Assembly (NCBI RefSeq): GCF_030272615.1
Contig: NC_081411.1
Location: 39,173,140 to 39,237,139, forward strand
DNA from: Cryptomeria japonica
Taxonomy: Eukaryota; Streptophyta; Pinopsida; Cupressales; Cupressaceae
DNA: 64,000 bases
Reading direction: 5' to 3'
This document shows positions 50,301 through 63,583 of the stretch, piece after piece; positions within the stretch are counted from its first letter, which is position 1; each line of letters begins with the position of its first letter. Position numbers and translations under genes: made by a program. The notes under the pieces were generated by a model that was given only the letters and a program-made list of their open reading frames with translations, did no database searches and was not told the origin of the DNA.

Positions 50301-51900
50301 AAGTATACATATTTAATATTTCCATTTAACTTCTCACATTTTCTAGTAATAATTTACATGAAAAAAAAAGTTATTTAATATTTTGAAGAAAAAAAAATAT
50401 CCTTTAGATATTGATCTTTAGAAGTACTTGTTTAGTTTAGAAAATTATCGAATGAACATCTTGTAGCTAAAGATATTATATGGATTATTTATAGAACTAT
50501 TTGTTTTGAAATAATCGTTTTGGTTCATATTATTTCTTCTTGTTAATAAATAACACGTGTATTTTTGCATTTTTATTATGAAAAACTAAACATATTTTTA
50601 GTTTTCTTTTGTTATTGATATGTTAGTATGACCATAGGCCAAGATTGTTTTTGAATAATTATATTTTTATTTTATACACTAAAGGCCAAAAAAACACTTT
50701 ATATCCTTTTTATAGGAAAATAATAATGAGTTATAGGTCATATAAACTATAGCACAAGTGATGTATAGTTTAGTATATTTATTAAATAATATAAGAAATA
50801 TAATTCAAGTAATTTAATCAAAAGAATATTGAAGTATACTATTCAATCACTCAAATGACTAAAAAGAGGGTCCATTATTCAGAATGTACGGTGTAGTTCA
50901 ATTGTTTTGTTGTGTTCAGAGTGTTTTATTTACTTACTATATTAATTATATTCTTTAAGTTTTTCACCACATTTTATTCTATGCATGTTACTATGTAATT
51001 ATTATTTTAAAAAAAATAAAGGTGTGAAATATAAAGTCGTGGACTCATTTTATAATATAATAATAAAATAATTTATAATGTATAAATATAATTATCATAC
51101 CGACATTATGTAATAACATGCATCTTAAATAAACATTTTATATGTTTTGTCTAAGTTGTAAATTTATCTTTTAAAGGATAATACTCTTTGTTTCTATAGT
51201 TTACAAGTTTTAAATTTTTGTATTACATTGTTCCTATTCATGTAGGAGATAAATTCTATAGAAAAAAATATTTCTTTTAGCTAGTTCATTGTAATCCTTA
51301 TTATTTAATTTTCAATATAGTGTGGTGTCTATGGATATATAAAAGAGAGAAGGGAGATAACTTGCATGAAAATCTCTTTGACAATGACAAGCATATGCCA
51401 TTTTTTCAAAATTAAATTAATTTTATTATCTGTCACATATATTAAAAAATGAAATATATTATTAAACACACATGCCAAAATAGAAGTTAGACTACAACAC
51501 GTTTACAGAAATTAAATCTATTCTAAGAATTATTGAAATATAGTGCTTGTTAAAATCAAATCTAGTTTGAGTATTCTAGAGATGGAATGCTACAAAGTAA
51601 ACTCAAAACTAACATACTTCCTTGCATAGGCATACCCTTACATGTCCCTACTCTTCAATCAATTCTTTAGATTAAGTTAGGATAGCACTTACCATTCACA
51701 TGTATGAGCCTTCAAGGAAATATAGAAATATGTCACAAGTAGTGAGATAGACACTAACAAAAAATGGAGCATCAACTAGAAAAAAAATTGGAAATGATTA
51801 AATCATCTTAGGTGTAACTTGCGGCTTCTAAAAAGGACCCTAAAACTTAAAACAAGACAACTTAAATTAGAGAGAAGAGAATTAAGCATCACCTTAACAC
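50301..51900. other. AT-rich intergenic DNA
   Basis: Very AT-rich, with no frame of interest and no recognised transposon end. Confidence 0.5.
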
Positions 51901-53040
51901 CCCAAAAAACAAACTCACCTTAATCTATGAAGGGTACATCCAATGAAAGGGAAGAAATAATAGTGGGTTTTGAAGGGAACCCAAAAACCTTCTTATAATG
52001 AGAATACTTTGAACTAAGAATGAATCAATTGAAGAATGGACTAGATAAAGAAAAATCTATGGGTTATGCAAAGTAGAAAATTAGTTAACAATAGAGAGTT
52101 GAAGAAAACAAAAGGGAAACTAATATATTAGGTCAAATCAAAATAAATAAGCCACTGGAAAAGGATAAGGTACCATCTAGGAGACAAAAACCCAAAAATC
52201 TTAGCATTCGAAGCCAACTCAATAGGTTTTGAAGCAATGAAACCGATTGAAAGGTCCACCTCAATAGGACTAAGAACAAAAAAAAATATGTTCCCCCTCT
52301 ATAAGATCTACAAGATTGGTACCCACCATAGAAGCCACCTCCATAGCACCTTCTGTACAAGAAGGGAACTAGTTGTAGAATTCCATTCTATATATATAGG
52401 TCCAAGAAAGGTACCAATACTCAAATAGTATTGAGGGGGTTACCTAACCCATTCTAGGAGAAAGAACTCCACATTTAGAGGACTCTAGAGGAGAAGAGTA
52501 GGGAAAGGGGTAGAGAGAGAAGTCTCTCTTTGGAAAGTGGGCAAGAAGGGAACACACTTAAACACTCTAGAAGCAATCACAATAAAATAAGAGAACTCAC
52601 TAACTTGAGAAGAAGAGAAGACAATCCAACCAACCAAAGAAGAGATTGTACACTAAGAAGAGAATAAAACCAATGAAGTGAACCCTTAGAAAAAAGAAGG
52701 CCTCTCCCACTCAAAACTAAACCAATAGCCAAATAGTAGAGCAGGAAGAGAAAATAAATACAAATTCTTCATCACATAAAATAAATACAACACATCCAAC
52801 ACATCCACCAATAGTAGAGTTCACAAGGACTTTATCAACACATCCACCAATGAATCTATGTGAAGAACTCATAAACAAGATGCACAAATGACCATATTTA
52901 AAAGAAGAGCTACAAAAAATATCATCATAGAAAAGGTTGGTGTAGAAAACACTTGGTCTCCCAACAAGCACCCATGATAAGACTAGGAAGAATGGCACAA
53001 ATTCCCATTTGAAAGAAAAAACCCAAAACCAATGATAGTA
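51901..53040 (-). repeat. Dispersed repeat related to the CCTCAATAGG-motif family
   Basis: A compositional block rich in 'aacccaaaa', 'gaagccacctcc' and 'acctcaataggac' (52222-52340), similar in style to the blocks at 4.2 and 56 kb. Minus frames at 52133-52360 and 52717-52998 are hydrophobic and unassigned. Boundaries are approximate. Confidence 0.4.
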
Positions 53041-54759
53041 ATAAATGGACTAGATCTAAGCGTAAGGACAACTCGAGACACGTGAAATGGGGATCCCAAA
53101 TTCATGGGAGGCAATGAATTGAAAAAGTAACCCTCCATGATACTCAACAGTCAAATAAAACATACAGAGAAGCCCACACTACATGAAGCTACTGAGAAAA
53201 CCAATTAAATCTAGATTAAAACACCCATGAAAAAATAATATTTTAGAATATAAGGAGCTCATTTCAAGAATTAAGATGGTTGTGATAGCCTTGAAAAATG
53301 ACCTAGCAAAAATTTTCATGCTCTAGGCAAAATATCAATCATTTTGATTTTATCTTTCTCTTTGTCTTGTGTTTCAGGCTCAGGTGTTAGGGTTTATGCA
53401 TTTTGATTAAGTCTTTTATAAAAACCCTAAGCCTATTTTAATTTGGTGTTACCTTTTTCTCCACTTAGGGCCAAGGGTTTGCTTACCATTGGTGGGTCCA
53501 TGTCTTTCTCTAGGCATTAAGTTGTTCGGCTGGCTCCTTTTAATATTCTCCTAAGTCTAGCGTGGTAATGTCTTCTTGGCCCCATGGCCAGGTTCCCCTT
53601 TATTTTTTCTACCTATGCCATGTTAATTTTCCTAAGGCTTATTATTATTGTCTAATATTTTATGATATCTGTCAAGCTACTTAAATTTTATGCTATCTGC
53701 ATATGCTTGAGTGGATGGAGATCTTTTAATCATGGTTATGAAGATGTTCGACTGTTAGCCTATTAAAATTAGTAGTTACCTTGGCAAGAGGGTAAAAATT
53801 GAGAAAATCCAAAGGTCCGCACAATACCACGGTCAAAGATGCACAGGGGTTATGGACTGCGACATCATGAGATGATGCCACATGTCTAGGGCAGGTTGAA
53901 GTAAGTCCGAAGATGGGGCCACTGGAAGAGTTGAGTTGGAAGGTGACTTGGCAATGCTTAGTCAGGGGTTTTACAGATCCACATGCCGCATTTGAAGATC
54001 AATGTTAGGTTGACCCATGGTGATTGCATGATATGCCTTGCTAGATAAGATCTACGACAGAATTATGAAACACATTTCAAAAGGGTGATTGAAGTCGCTT
54101 GCTTATCACTTGCGCGGGAAAATTAAGGAAAACAAATTGAAAGCCTATCAACGTGGGATGAATAATGACAAGTTGAGACACATGGATGCCGACTAATTTT
54201 CAAAAGGCCTATTCTGAAGGTTGTTTGTTAAGTCAATTAGAATTAGCAAGAAACAATGGTAGTACTAAAGGTGCCATCTCAGCAAATCGCATTGCCATGA
54301 CAATAAGAAGTCAAAATTTTAAAGGATAAGAATAAGGATGATTTCTGGTTTGGCAATAGAATGACCAGGGGCCTGTCAACAAGATTAGAGGATGCATATT
54401 GTCACTGATTCTTAGTAAGGTATAATCAAGGAACTATCTTCAAGAATAATTTAAAAGATAATGGCTCAGTGTCCAAAAAAGGGATTTTAAAGCTGAAATT
54501 TTGCAGTCAAGGAACAAATAAAATCATAACAAAATCATTCAGGTAAGGTGAACCTTGAGAGAAAGAAGTGGACTGATAGCTTAAATGTGATGGTGTACTA
54601 TATTTGATAAACATTGTTTCTTGAGTCCATAGCTAATGGGATAAGTAGAAAGCATCAGAATGATGATTTTTCGTATAAATGAGCACCACCAAATGAAGTA
54701 ATTTTTTTATTATAAATATAGCAACGTCATGGTTCAATGGGTAGAAGAGAATAGAGACC
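53041..54759. other. Intergenic DNA, mixed texture
   Basis: From about 53340 the base composition is more balanced, with no long open frame. Some of it (53800-54700) has a texture unlike the neighbouring transposon DNA, but no domain, repeat end or RNA gene was recognised. Confidence 0.4.
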
Positions 54760-55161
54760 TTGTTATTTCCTAGAGAGGTTTCAATAGAGATAAGGAATAT
54801 GTTTGACCAATATTGTACAAGGAGTGAACTCTGTGATACTGGATGGAAGTCCCCTTTTCTGCATGAGTATTCTTATAGTCAGTGGAGCCTTGAAAGGTGG
54901 GATGATATTCAATGGAGACTTGAAATTTATTTCTCATCTGAAAGAACCCATTATGACACATCCTCTACTTCTCGTTTGCCACTAGTTGGAAAGAGGTTTT
55001 GGGAAGGATCTGACAGAGGGATAGGAGTAGGACAAGGTTGGGTAAGGGGTAATAGCCAGTTGGTTTTGCAAAAGCATGGAAGTTTTGACCCCTTCCCCTC
55101 TTATTATATTCCTTTGGGAGCCCCTTTTTCCACTTTCAATGATCTTGGGAATGAAGTGTAG
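54760..55161 (+). other. Unassigned 133-codon open frame
   Basis: An ATG-started frame of 133 codons that is rich in W, S, R and Y. It has no domain I recognise, no signal peptide and no membrane segment. It lies just upstream of the degraded LTR of element F. It may be a gene remnant, transposon interior or chance. Confidence 0.2.
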
Positions 55162-55929
55162 AGCTCTTCCTATAGTTTGAGGGTGACTCTACATCTTGTC
55201 AGTTTCTAGTTTCTCATCTGGGAAGAGAAATGCTCCATAGGATAGAATGACACATCTCAGGGTCCATATGGAGGCATCAAGGGTGATAATGGTGTGGCTC
55301 AATGATTTTTTTGTTTCTACCAAATTGCAGTTAGAAATTTTTATTCTAGCTCATTATGAATCACAAGTAATTGTGAATCTACCAAAATATTATTTTTTGC
55401 TCATTCCTTTATAAGAAAATAATTTGTACATAATTTATCGTCTTAGAATAATATATCATTCAAGTGGTGGTTAATATTTCTCTTTCAACTATGGAAGTAT
55501 TTGCATTTTGATCCTAGCTTGGGAGCTTTGCTCCAACGTGGTATGAGAGCCTGTTGTTCTACATTTCTTCTCAAATTTGAGACCTCATTAGTGTTGTTGA
55601 GATGTTGGTTGTTCATTGTTTTAATTGTACAATTTATAGTAATTGGCATTTGAATTATTTTTAAAATTTCTATGTCACTTCATGATATTTTTTTAACATT
55701 CAATGGTGTCCTTTGGAGATATGCAACTAATGTGTTGGTTGCGCAACCTTTCTTGGTGAGATTTATAATTTAAAACAATTTGTGCACCATTTCATAGTTG
55801 CCTTAGAGAATTTTCGGTAAAGATCAACATTGAATCATATTGAGATGATGTCATTATCATTGCTAGGTAAGAAAGTATGTTGACTATTTTTCCAATGATT
55901 CAAGTATTTATTGTTTGTGGTTTCATTGT

Positions 55930-57450
55930 TTTTTATTAACAAAAAACAAGTTTTTAGTGGACCTGAAACCCCTAACAATAGGTTTTGAAGGGACCCTAAA
56001 CCCACAGATTTTACAAGGATCTCAAACCCACAACACTATGTTGCCAAAGGATACAAGTAATGAAAATCAGCAACCCAAACACCAACACAATCACAAATAG
56101 AAAGAGTCAACCAAACAATCGAAATATAGACATTACAATACATGATGGCATCATTAGCAAGGCTACAACCTCAAATTGTAACACATAAGAGAAGAGGACA
56201 AGGGTATAACAACAACCCTCAACCATTCAACAGGGATTTTCTCGATTCCCTTAACCTGTGACAAAAACTCTAGGTAGCTAAAAACTAGCCTAGTCCTTAA
56301 CCAAAAATAGCCACAATCTATATTGGGCCCTTGAAAAATGTCAACATCCAGCCAAACAAGATTACAGAAGATAAGCATTAAGAGCTTAACAAAAACATGG
56401 GGGCTTTGAAAGGCTCCCCTAACCTTTAATTTGGGTTTTGTAATGGCTCCCAAAACCACCAAGAAGAAACCAGCAACCTTAAAGCATCTGGTAGACATAC
56501 CTATAATAGAAAAATATATTTCCACCTTAATAGGATAGGGACCCACCTCAATAGGGGCTGAGAGAAAGGAAACCATCAATAGAGATAACAAATCTTCAAA
56601 CCATAAACCAAAGTCTAGCAATCGAGAGATGGAACCACTATGCTTTGCTCGATAATTGGGATTTAAGAACGCTTCCAGATTCAAAAGTTGAATAGGAGAC
56701 CTAAACTAGTACAACTCCAAGCATATAATATTAACAAAGATCTCCACCTCTATAGGAGAAAATGAATAAAATGTCAACAAGGAGAGAGAAACAATCAACC
56801 ATCCGGCCTTGAAAAATAGAGCATCCAAATCTCCTAATAGGATCCGTTGAACTCAACCTACAACTCTTCCCCTCAGTGGAAGAATGATCCACCTTAATAG
56901 GATAGAATGAGAAAGGTAGAACAAAGAAACCTTGAACAAAACCAGACAACCTCTTGAAAAAGATTAAAAAATTAGAGCACCCACAATCATCCAGAGGAGA
57001 TCCAAAAAGTGACAAAGACCACTTTGAGGGACAAAATGCCCAAAAGGAGTGAAGGGACCAAAAGACCAAGGATGAGCTAGGCCAAGGAAGCTCCTCCCAG
57101 ATCCCAAACATCACCTTTGTAGCCAAGTAAAGGCTGGGCAGTAGCACTAATAGCACAGAGGCACATAAACCTCCCAAGAAAATCATCCACCAAGAGTGAG
57201 AGGATCACCCTCCCAGCATCCTTCAAAGAACTGGGCCTTGTACATGATGGAAGACCATTGCAACAAAACCTGTCAATAGTGAAACCCTACACATCGATTC
57301 CATCTCTTCACCCTTCCCACCACAAAATAGTTTCATAGATCCCTTGAATCAACAACCTCTCCTATAGAAACACCATCCACAAAGGGAGACCACCGCCTAG
57401 AAGCAACAACTTGGTCAAGAGGGAAAACTATCTAGAGAGAAACCACCAAA
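55930..57450 (-). repeat. Dispersed repeat, minus strand, CCTCAATAGG-motif family
   Basis: Best copy of the family. The left end (about 55950-56040) shares 'gaaaccc', 'aggttttgaagggaccc' and 'aaggatct(c/g)' with 4165-4230. Inside are repeated variants of the motif at about 56521, 56540, 56747 and 56890. Two long minus frames (56163-56684, 173 codons; 56731-57186, 151 codons) are open, hydrophobic and unassigned. It lies inside element F and its right end abuts the Gypsy fragment G. A non-LTR retroelement 3' part is possible but unproven. Confidence 0.5.
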
Positions 57451-58850
57451 ACTATCAAGGAATCTCCCCCTTCTCACCATTTCCTTGCTTGGACTCACAT
57501 GTGGTAACCTTTTCAATTTTAACTTTTCAACCATTTATAAAGCAACAATATTCTCTGTGGATCCGGAATCTAGAACCACCTTGCAAACCTTACCATGAGA
57601 CTTACAAGTAGTTTTGAAGAGTGACTTTATTTATGGTGGCTCTTTGCATTGGGGTACCTTCAACAATGTCCTCCTTAGCATGAAGCTTTCTCCATCCAAG
57701 GTGGGACATACATTTCCCATGGGTGAATTGATACTTTGTACATTATCTTCTTGCATAAGCCGAGTCCTTTCTAGTCCATGTGAGCTAGAAGCTGTCTCCA
57801 GGCATCTAATCATGGTGTGACCCACTTGGTTGCAATTGTAACATTTACTAGTGAAAACACCAGGACCTCTACCTTGGTTTCCTTGCCTGCCCCTACCAAA
57901 AGGTCTCTTTCGTCTTCTAAAGCCTCCACTCTTATTGTTAAAATCTCCATTGGACTCTTCTTAGTTAGTGTCTCCACATTTGAAAGAAGTATTTCTTCCT
58001 CCATAGCCACCTCTACCTTTGAAATTCCTACCTCCCCTTCCTCTATTGTTTTTCTCTCCTCTTCTCGTTATCTTATCCTCCACCCTCAATGCCAATTGGA
58101 AGCATTTGTGCATAATGTCTGGAGCCATGATGTTGATCTCATCTTGGATGTTTTTCCTTAACCCAGTCAGGTATCTAGCCATCTGCTCCGCATCTTCTTC
58201 ATGCTTCTTGGACCTAAGACTTAGTTTGTGAAATTCTTTAGTATATGCATTCACATCCAACTCCCTCTGTCTAAGATTTTACAGCTTCTTATAGATCTAA
58301 ACCTCATAGTCTATTGATAGTAATTGGTCTTTGATTTTGCTCTTCATTCTCTCCCAAGAGCATATCTTCATATCTTCTTCTTCCCTATGTTCAACCTTTC
58401 TTCCTGCAACACCGTCCACCACAACAAGGCAGACCCCTTAAGTCTAGACTTTTCCAAACTCATTCTTTTCTCCTCTAGGATGTCTTTGTACTCGAAGTTG
58501 TTATTGAGTGCTTCTATTCATTCAAGCACCTCTTCTCCATTCAGGCTACCGCTATAGATAGGTAAACTTTCCACATTGTCCCTATTTAATGATTTCAACG
58601 CATCCAAGAATATCTTTTAATCAGGTCCCATATTTTGAGGGATGGCCTCCTGCTCATCATTCTCCTCTTTTGATTCATCATCACAAGTTTTGTCCTTTCC
58701 CTTGGATTGTCCAGTCTCTTTGAGTTTCTCTTCAAGCAACTCCTCTACCATCTTCTTGATGGCCTCTTGGTCCATTTCCTTAGGAGGCATTATAGCAGCC
58801 TCTTCTCCAAATTTTGAGTCTGACATACACTATTCTACCCTTGGTATAGC
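57451..58850 (-). mobile_element. Fragment G: Ty3/Gypsy gag to protease
   Basis: Minus-strand Gypsy fossil. A gag N-terminal patch (58617-58826) starts MSDSKFGEE. The gag core at 57961-58260 carries the family text (YTKEFHKLSLRS) and an Arg/Gly-rich tail. A CCHC zinc knuckle (CYNCNQVGHTMIRC) lies near 57795-57843, and an aspartic-protease motif (LDSGSTENI) near 57550-57575. RT and integrase are absent; at about 57450 it meets the dispersed repeat. It is truncated and broken. The protease DSG form and Arg/Gly gag tail are in keeping with plant Gypsy elements. Confidence 0.8.
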
Positions 58851-58889
58851 TCCATACGAATATGATGTAGAGGGATCGGTGTTGTTATA

Positions 58890-60370
58890 CCACTTGCTTG
58901 GTTTTACTCGTCAAGGGTCTCCACTTGGTACCATCCAATGGACCAATGTCTTCAACCTTCCCAAGGTTTCAAGAGCTTGCCCTAGATCCTTCCAAAGGAT
59001 CTCTCCACTCAGGCAACTCACCACTAACAAGGAGTCTCCTACTCCTAAGGTTTCAACCCTTCAACCAAGGACACCAAACAACTCTAAAACCCAAGCAACA
59101 TGATCTTTACTCAAATGGTGGAATCTAACCTATTTGAGTGTTTGCACATTTTTTATATGGTATCTGCATTGATCTTTACCAATTTTATGGGTGTTTAATA
59201 GCCCTTTGTATCTTTTTCCCTTTTGGACCTAGGAGATAGAGCTATAAGCAATTAGCCCTCTGTTTGGAATTTTCCCACTTTTCTTCACAAAATGTGTTAA
59301 CCACCCCCTATAAAAAATTTGATATTTGAGTACCCTTTTGGGAGTTCTACAAGATTCCAAACTTTTACATCTAGGTTTTGAAGGCAAGTTTTCAAACCCT
59401 ATTGGGCCTATTTTTAGTCTAACTAACCAGTATGGAGGTTTAGGCCTCAAACCCTTCACCAGACAAATGGAGAGGAAGTTAGAACACTTGGAGAGGGTCT
59501 ACACATTTCTAAGGGTCCTTCCCATGTACTTCTTTACCATCGTGGTGTCCACTATCTCAAGGATTCATTCAACCCCTTACTGCACTCACTTGCCACGTGG
59601 AGATGTCAAGTCTAGGGCATCACTCCAACAATGCCAAAGTGAGAACTTTTGATTCCCAAACCAAGTATAACATCTAAAGTACATGGTAATCCAACATTCC
59701 TCGAGGTTTCGCACCTTTCCCATGGAGGAATGTTGAATTGGGTCTCCTTTTGCATCCAAACCTTGGCTTTGAGGGTTTTACCAGGCAACGAGGATGAAAA
59801 ATTAATTACTCCTCAATCTCATAACTTCAAGACCCCAAACCAAGCCCAAATGAGAGGTGATTCACTATTGCATTTACTTTAGAATATTAGATCTTATAGA
59901 AGTCCATACAAATCCATACCAAGGCCAAGAATCCAAGGAAAAATAGTAAAAATAACAGTTTCAGATTGGTTGGAAGCATCAATTTCATTCAAATCCTTCT
60001 TGTAACCTTTGGGAATCATTCCTTAGGCTTAAATAAGATTTGGGAATGATTCCAACCACTTCCAACATACAAAATACAACCAACTAGCCGTTGGGTAACC
60101 ACATCTCAAAAATTGGAAAAGTTGCTCATGATAACATAGCAACTTTTGACACATTATGACATTATACACTTGCCTTCATATTGAAGGTTACAAATTGGAC
60201 ACACAACACCTCTAGAACCCCTTGACACCAAAACACAAATAAAATTCCCATACAAGGGTTGAGTCCAAGTATACAACTTTGGAGCCTTATGGCTTATTAC
60301 AAGCATTGGTAGCATTGGACCTACCATATCCATTTAGGACCTACACAAGAAACCTTCAAGACATCACATC
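58890..60370 (-). repeat. Probable 5' LTR of Gypsy fragment G
   Basis: Lies upstream (minus sense) of gag. The plus-strand text 'gtgttgttatacca' at about 58882-58895 would be the complement of a primer-binding site, and LTR-like non-coding sequence follows. The right edge and a partner LTR were not found, so the extent is approximate. Confidence 0.4.
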
Positions 60371-60800
60371 ATGTTTATTGCAACCACATATGCTTTAACA
60401 CCTTGGAGTTGCCTTTGAGTGCCCATGCACCAAAAATGAACCCATCTCTTCCCACCATACAAACATGGATATCACCATGAAAAACCCCTGCCATTGGAAA
60501 CCAATACGAATAAAAAACATCTCCCCTCCATGCACACACCGACCATAAAGAGAGGGAAAAAACCATAAAGAGGCAAGAGAGAGGCCAGCACACTAAGATA
60601 AACCCACAACAAATCCTCCCAAATGAACTTCTCTGCACATACAAACCAACCACAGAGGAGCCAAAGCGAGTGATCTACTGGAAAGAACAATGGCAGCCAC
60701 AACTTTGGGTGACCACCAGCAAACCCCTCACCATCTGGTTCTTCCTCTCCATTGCCAACTCTATCTCCATCAAAAACCCCTGCACCACACACACTCTCCA
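60371..60800 (-). repeat. Unclassified GC-richer repeat block
   Basis: A compositional block like those at 4.2 and 12.8 kb, with overlapping hydrophobic minus frames (60375-60653, 60472-60801) and no recognised domain. Confidence 0.35.
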
Positions 60801-62070
60801 TTTAAAATGACACATGAATACTCTGTTATGTTGACATGTGAAGAGTTTGTGGCTTCATATTTTTTTATTAGCACCCCTAATATTTTTTTATTTCATCGAT
60901 CTTCATTACTAGCCACTTCAAATCATTTGTCATTTCACTTAGTCCAGGGAATTTTCACTTGTTAGTTTTTAATTATTTTGAGTAGACTTTATAAAGTCCA
61001 AATCAAATATGTCATATTTTAGGGTTTCTAGTGCATGGAGTTTTAGAAAGGTGGGCTCTCAGTTTAAATTTTATGCACTTATTCTTGGGATTTTTATTCC
61101 ACATTTTCCTCACTTTGTATTGTGATCTTAGGCTTAAAATGAATTTGGATTTGCACACTTTTGAGGCATTGACTCATGATTTGTGGACCTCACTTGGTAT
61201 TTAGTTTATTTTTTTGTGCCGACACCTTCCAATCCATCGACACCACCATTTCATGCTAAAAATCAAATTTTATCATCTGGATAATATTTTTTGTGAGTGC
61301 ATTAATTTTAATATTTTAAAGGATTTTTATATTTGTGATGGGTTTTTCTTTGAGGGTGAACAATAGGTAGTGGAGTGATTTTATCCTCAGTCATCTTAAT
61401 GAGTGTGATCTATTGTTGTACCTAGGGAGAATCTTATTTGGAAAGGTCATAGGGATAAAGTCTTTAGATCTATTTATATGCATATAGATGAAGGCATTTT
61501 GGAGTCATTTTTTGATTCTAGATGTCCTCGTCTTATTTTTACTAAAATTTGGGTAGTATATGGTGGTTTATTCATACTTGGAGACCCCAACTCATTTTTT
61601 AGAGACTTATATGGTGAGAATTATTCTTTCTCATGCCATAATGGATATGGAGTTTCTCCTACATGTGCCATTGGATCTTCATCTTCCTAAGGGGACATAT
61701 ATTGTTTGTCAACATGTACATTCCTTTTGGCTTCCAACATCTTTTAGTTGTTGTGAGGATACTGCATCATGGGGAGGAGATAGTGTCTATCTATCTTTCT
61801 CTTCATTGGAGGGGTTATTGTATTGTATTTTTATGATGGGTATTTCTCTTGGGGGCTAATGAGGAGACCTCCATTCATTAGTTCTTGATTTGATTTCCAT
61901 TCTCTTTCTTAGAGAAAAGGTTTTTCCCATGAGGTTTTCTCCTTTTCTCCATTTGTAAGAGATTAGTTGCATGATTAGTTGTACAAGGGTACCTAACATG
62001 GCCTAGTTTATAGGAGACATCATCATTATCATTTCATATTGCATTGTTCTCTCTACATTGTACATAAGGG
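60801..62070. other. Interior of element F, no recognised domain
   Basis: Short plus-strand frames (61478-61690, 61560-61859) overlap in different phases and match nothing I know. The stretch ends at the polypurine tract of element F. Confidence 0.4.
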
Positions 62071-62074
62071 GGAG

Positions 62075-62379
62075 TTGATAGAGTAAATTATTATTTACTC
62101 TTTATGCTTAAGTTTACTCAGGTGTCATATCATCTTTCTAGGCTTTAGGTAAGGTTTAATATTATTATCTTTTTCAGTATTTTTTGCCAATAGTTGAAAA
62201 GTAGTTGTACCTACCCTCACACCTCATTGGTGCTCTCTTTCTTTGTCATCCCTTTATAAGCAAAGCATTTGTAGAAAATTTATCATCTTAGCATAATATG
62301 TCATTTGTAGTGATTGATATTTCTCTCTCATCTATGAAAGTGTTTATATTTAGGTTTTAAATTTAGATTTCCTCCAACA
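62075..62379 (+). repeat. 3' LTR of element F
   Basis: Starts tgatagagtaaatt after the purine tract and ends ...cctccaaca. Its last 130 bp align with 55410-55538. Just after it, 'aaccatgtgctaatacca' (62387-62402) resembles the complement of a decayed Met primer-binding site, hinting at another minus-strand LTR starting at about 62403. Confidence 0.55.
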
Positions 62380-63583
62380 CTATAGAACCATGTGCTAATA
62401 CCATGGGATAACTACCCATTGATCCCACATCTAATATTGCATACTTTATTAAAAAAAAATTCTTAAATATTAAATAATTATAATATAATATACAATGTTA
62501 CAACACAACTCATCAAGTGGTCCTAAGAATATTCCAAGGAAATATCTACACTTTTCATGTCCATGTCTAACTCATGTAATACAATAAAACATTACAATTA
62601 TATAAATTATTATGAAATGAGTACAACACCTATTTTTTCAACATTCTCTCACTAGTTGTTTAGATTGTATAAGGGGCAATAAGTAACCATGTTATGAACA
62701 AGGGGACAATCCCTCTATCTACATACACCATTATTAAATCAAAGTGCTCTTTATGCTCCATCAAGATAGATACATAATAAGAAATAAACTAGCCACCATC
62801 TCATACATGAATTTTGTCACCTCCCACCATGCCACTGTCATTGGACATAGAAGAGTACATCTATAGAGAAACCCACACAGTATATCATTAGAGGAAGAGA
62901 ATATTTTTTATGGTGATCCCAAACACTATGATAAGGAAAAATCGGGAGAGGCTTGAACCAATACAAAACTATTATGCATGCACTGTAAAATAGGTCAGAC
63001 CAAAACCATGAAGATCAGCTCGGCCAAGGAAACTAATGAAGTGCAGATCACCAAGGAAGGTCATCCAAGGGCCTAAGAACATTGAGCATGACGCTAATTA
63101 AACCAAGAAAACACTCTGGAAGAGAAGAAATCTTCACCTAGTTGTTAAGCTTAAAACTGCTTCGGGGACCAAGAAATAGACAATAAAAAAGCGATAGCAT
63201 GTCGGAAAAGAATCCAACTAAAATGAAAATATGGAATAAGGAATAAGAACATGTTTGGAATCCATGAATCTGATCTGCAATAAAAAATCAATAGCTACCA
63301 GAAAATGCCTAGATAAACAAAGAAGCTGAAACACAGAACTGAATAGAAACTAAACATAGAAAATATTTTTGGTTGATGCAAGATTGATCATCGACTAGGG
63401 ATGCTCTTGCATCAAATCCCCATATCATTCTGCTAAAGAGATACCCTAATGGCATCATCTCAAGAGTATCCACAAGAGGGCAGGGAGAATAGTGGAGAGT
63501 GTAGAGATCCAAGAAGAAGGAGGCACCTACCAAAAGAAGCTAGAATCTAATGTAGGAGCAAGCATGGTGATATGAAATGTTAT
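62380..63583. other. Repeat-derived intergenic DNA
   Basis: No gene. It probably starts with an LTR remnant (from about 62403). The part at 62840-62940 loosely matches 45150-45235, so the next repeat may begin here and be split by about 0.6 kb of other sequence (62940-63580). Confidence 0.35.

Larger units (their letters stand above)
55230..62379 (+). mobile_element. Element F: degraded plus-strand LTR element broken up by later insertions
   Basis: The text before 55538 (tttataag...cttagaataatatatcatt...ctccaac) matches 62250-62379, and each copy lies at an expected LTR end. A primer-binding site, tggtatgagagcc, starts at 55539. At the right end, a polypurine tract, aagggggagtt (about 62066-62076), precedes the LTR start. 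The interior holds a minus-strand repeat (about 55930-57450), a Ty3/Gypsy fragment (G) and unassigned sequence, with no recognisable F-encoded pol. Its superfamily is Copia-like on the PBS and tract only. It is broken and old. Confidence 0.55.

Noticed and set aside
56163-57186. Two long minus frames as a membrane-protein gene
   Set aside because: Hydrophobicity follows from the base composition of the repeat. There is no splice pattern or recognised domain, and the block is repeated elsewhere without a conserved frame.
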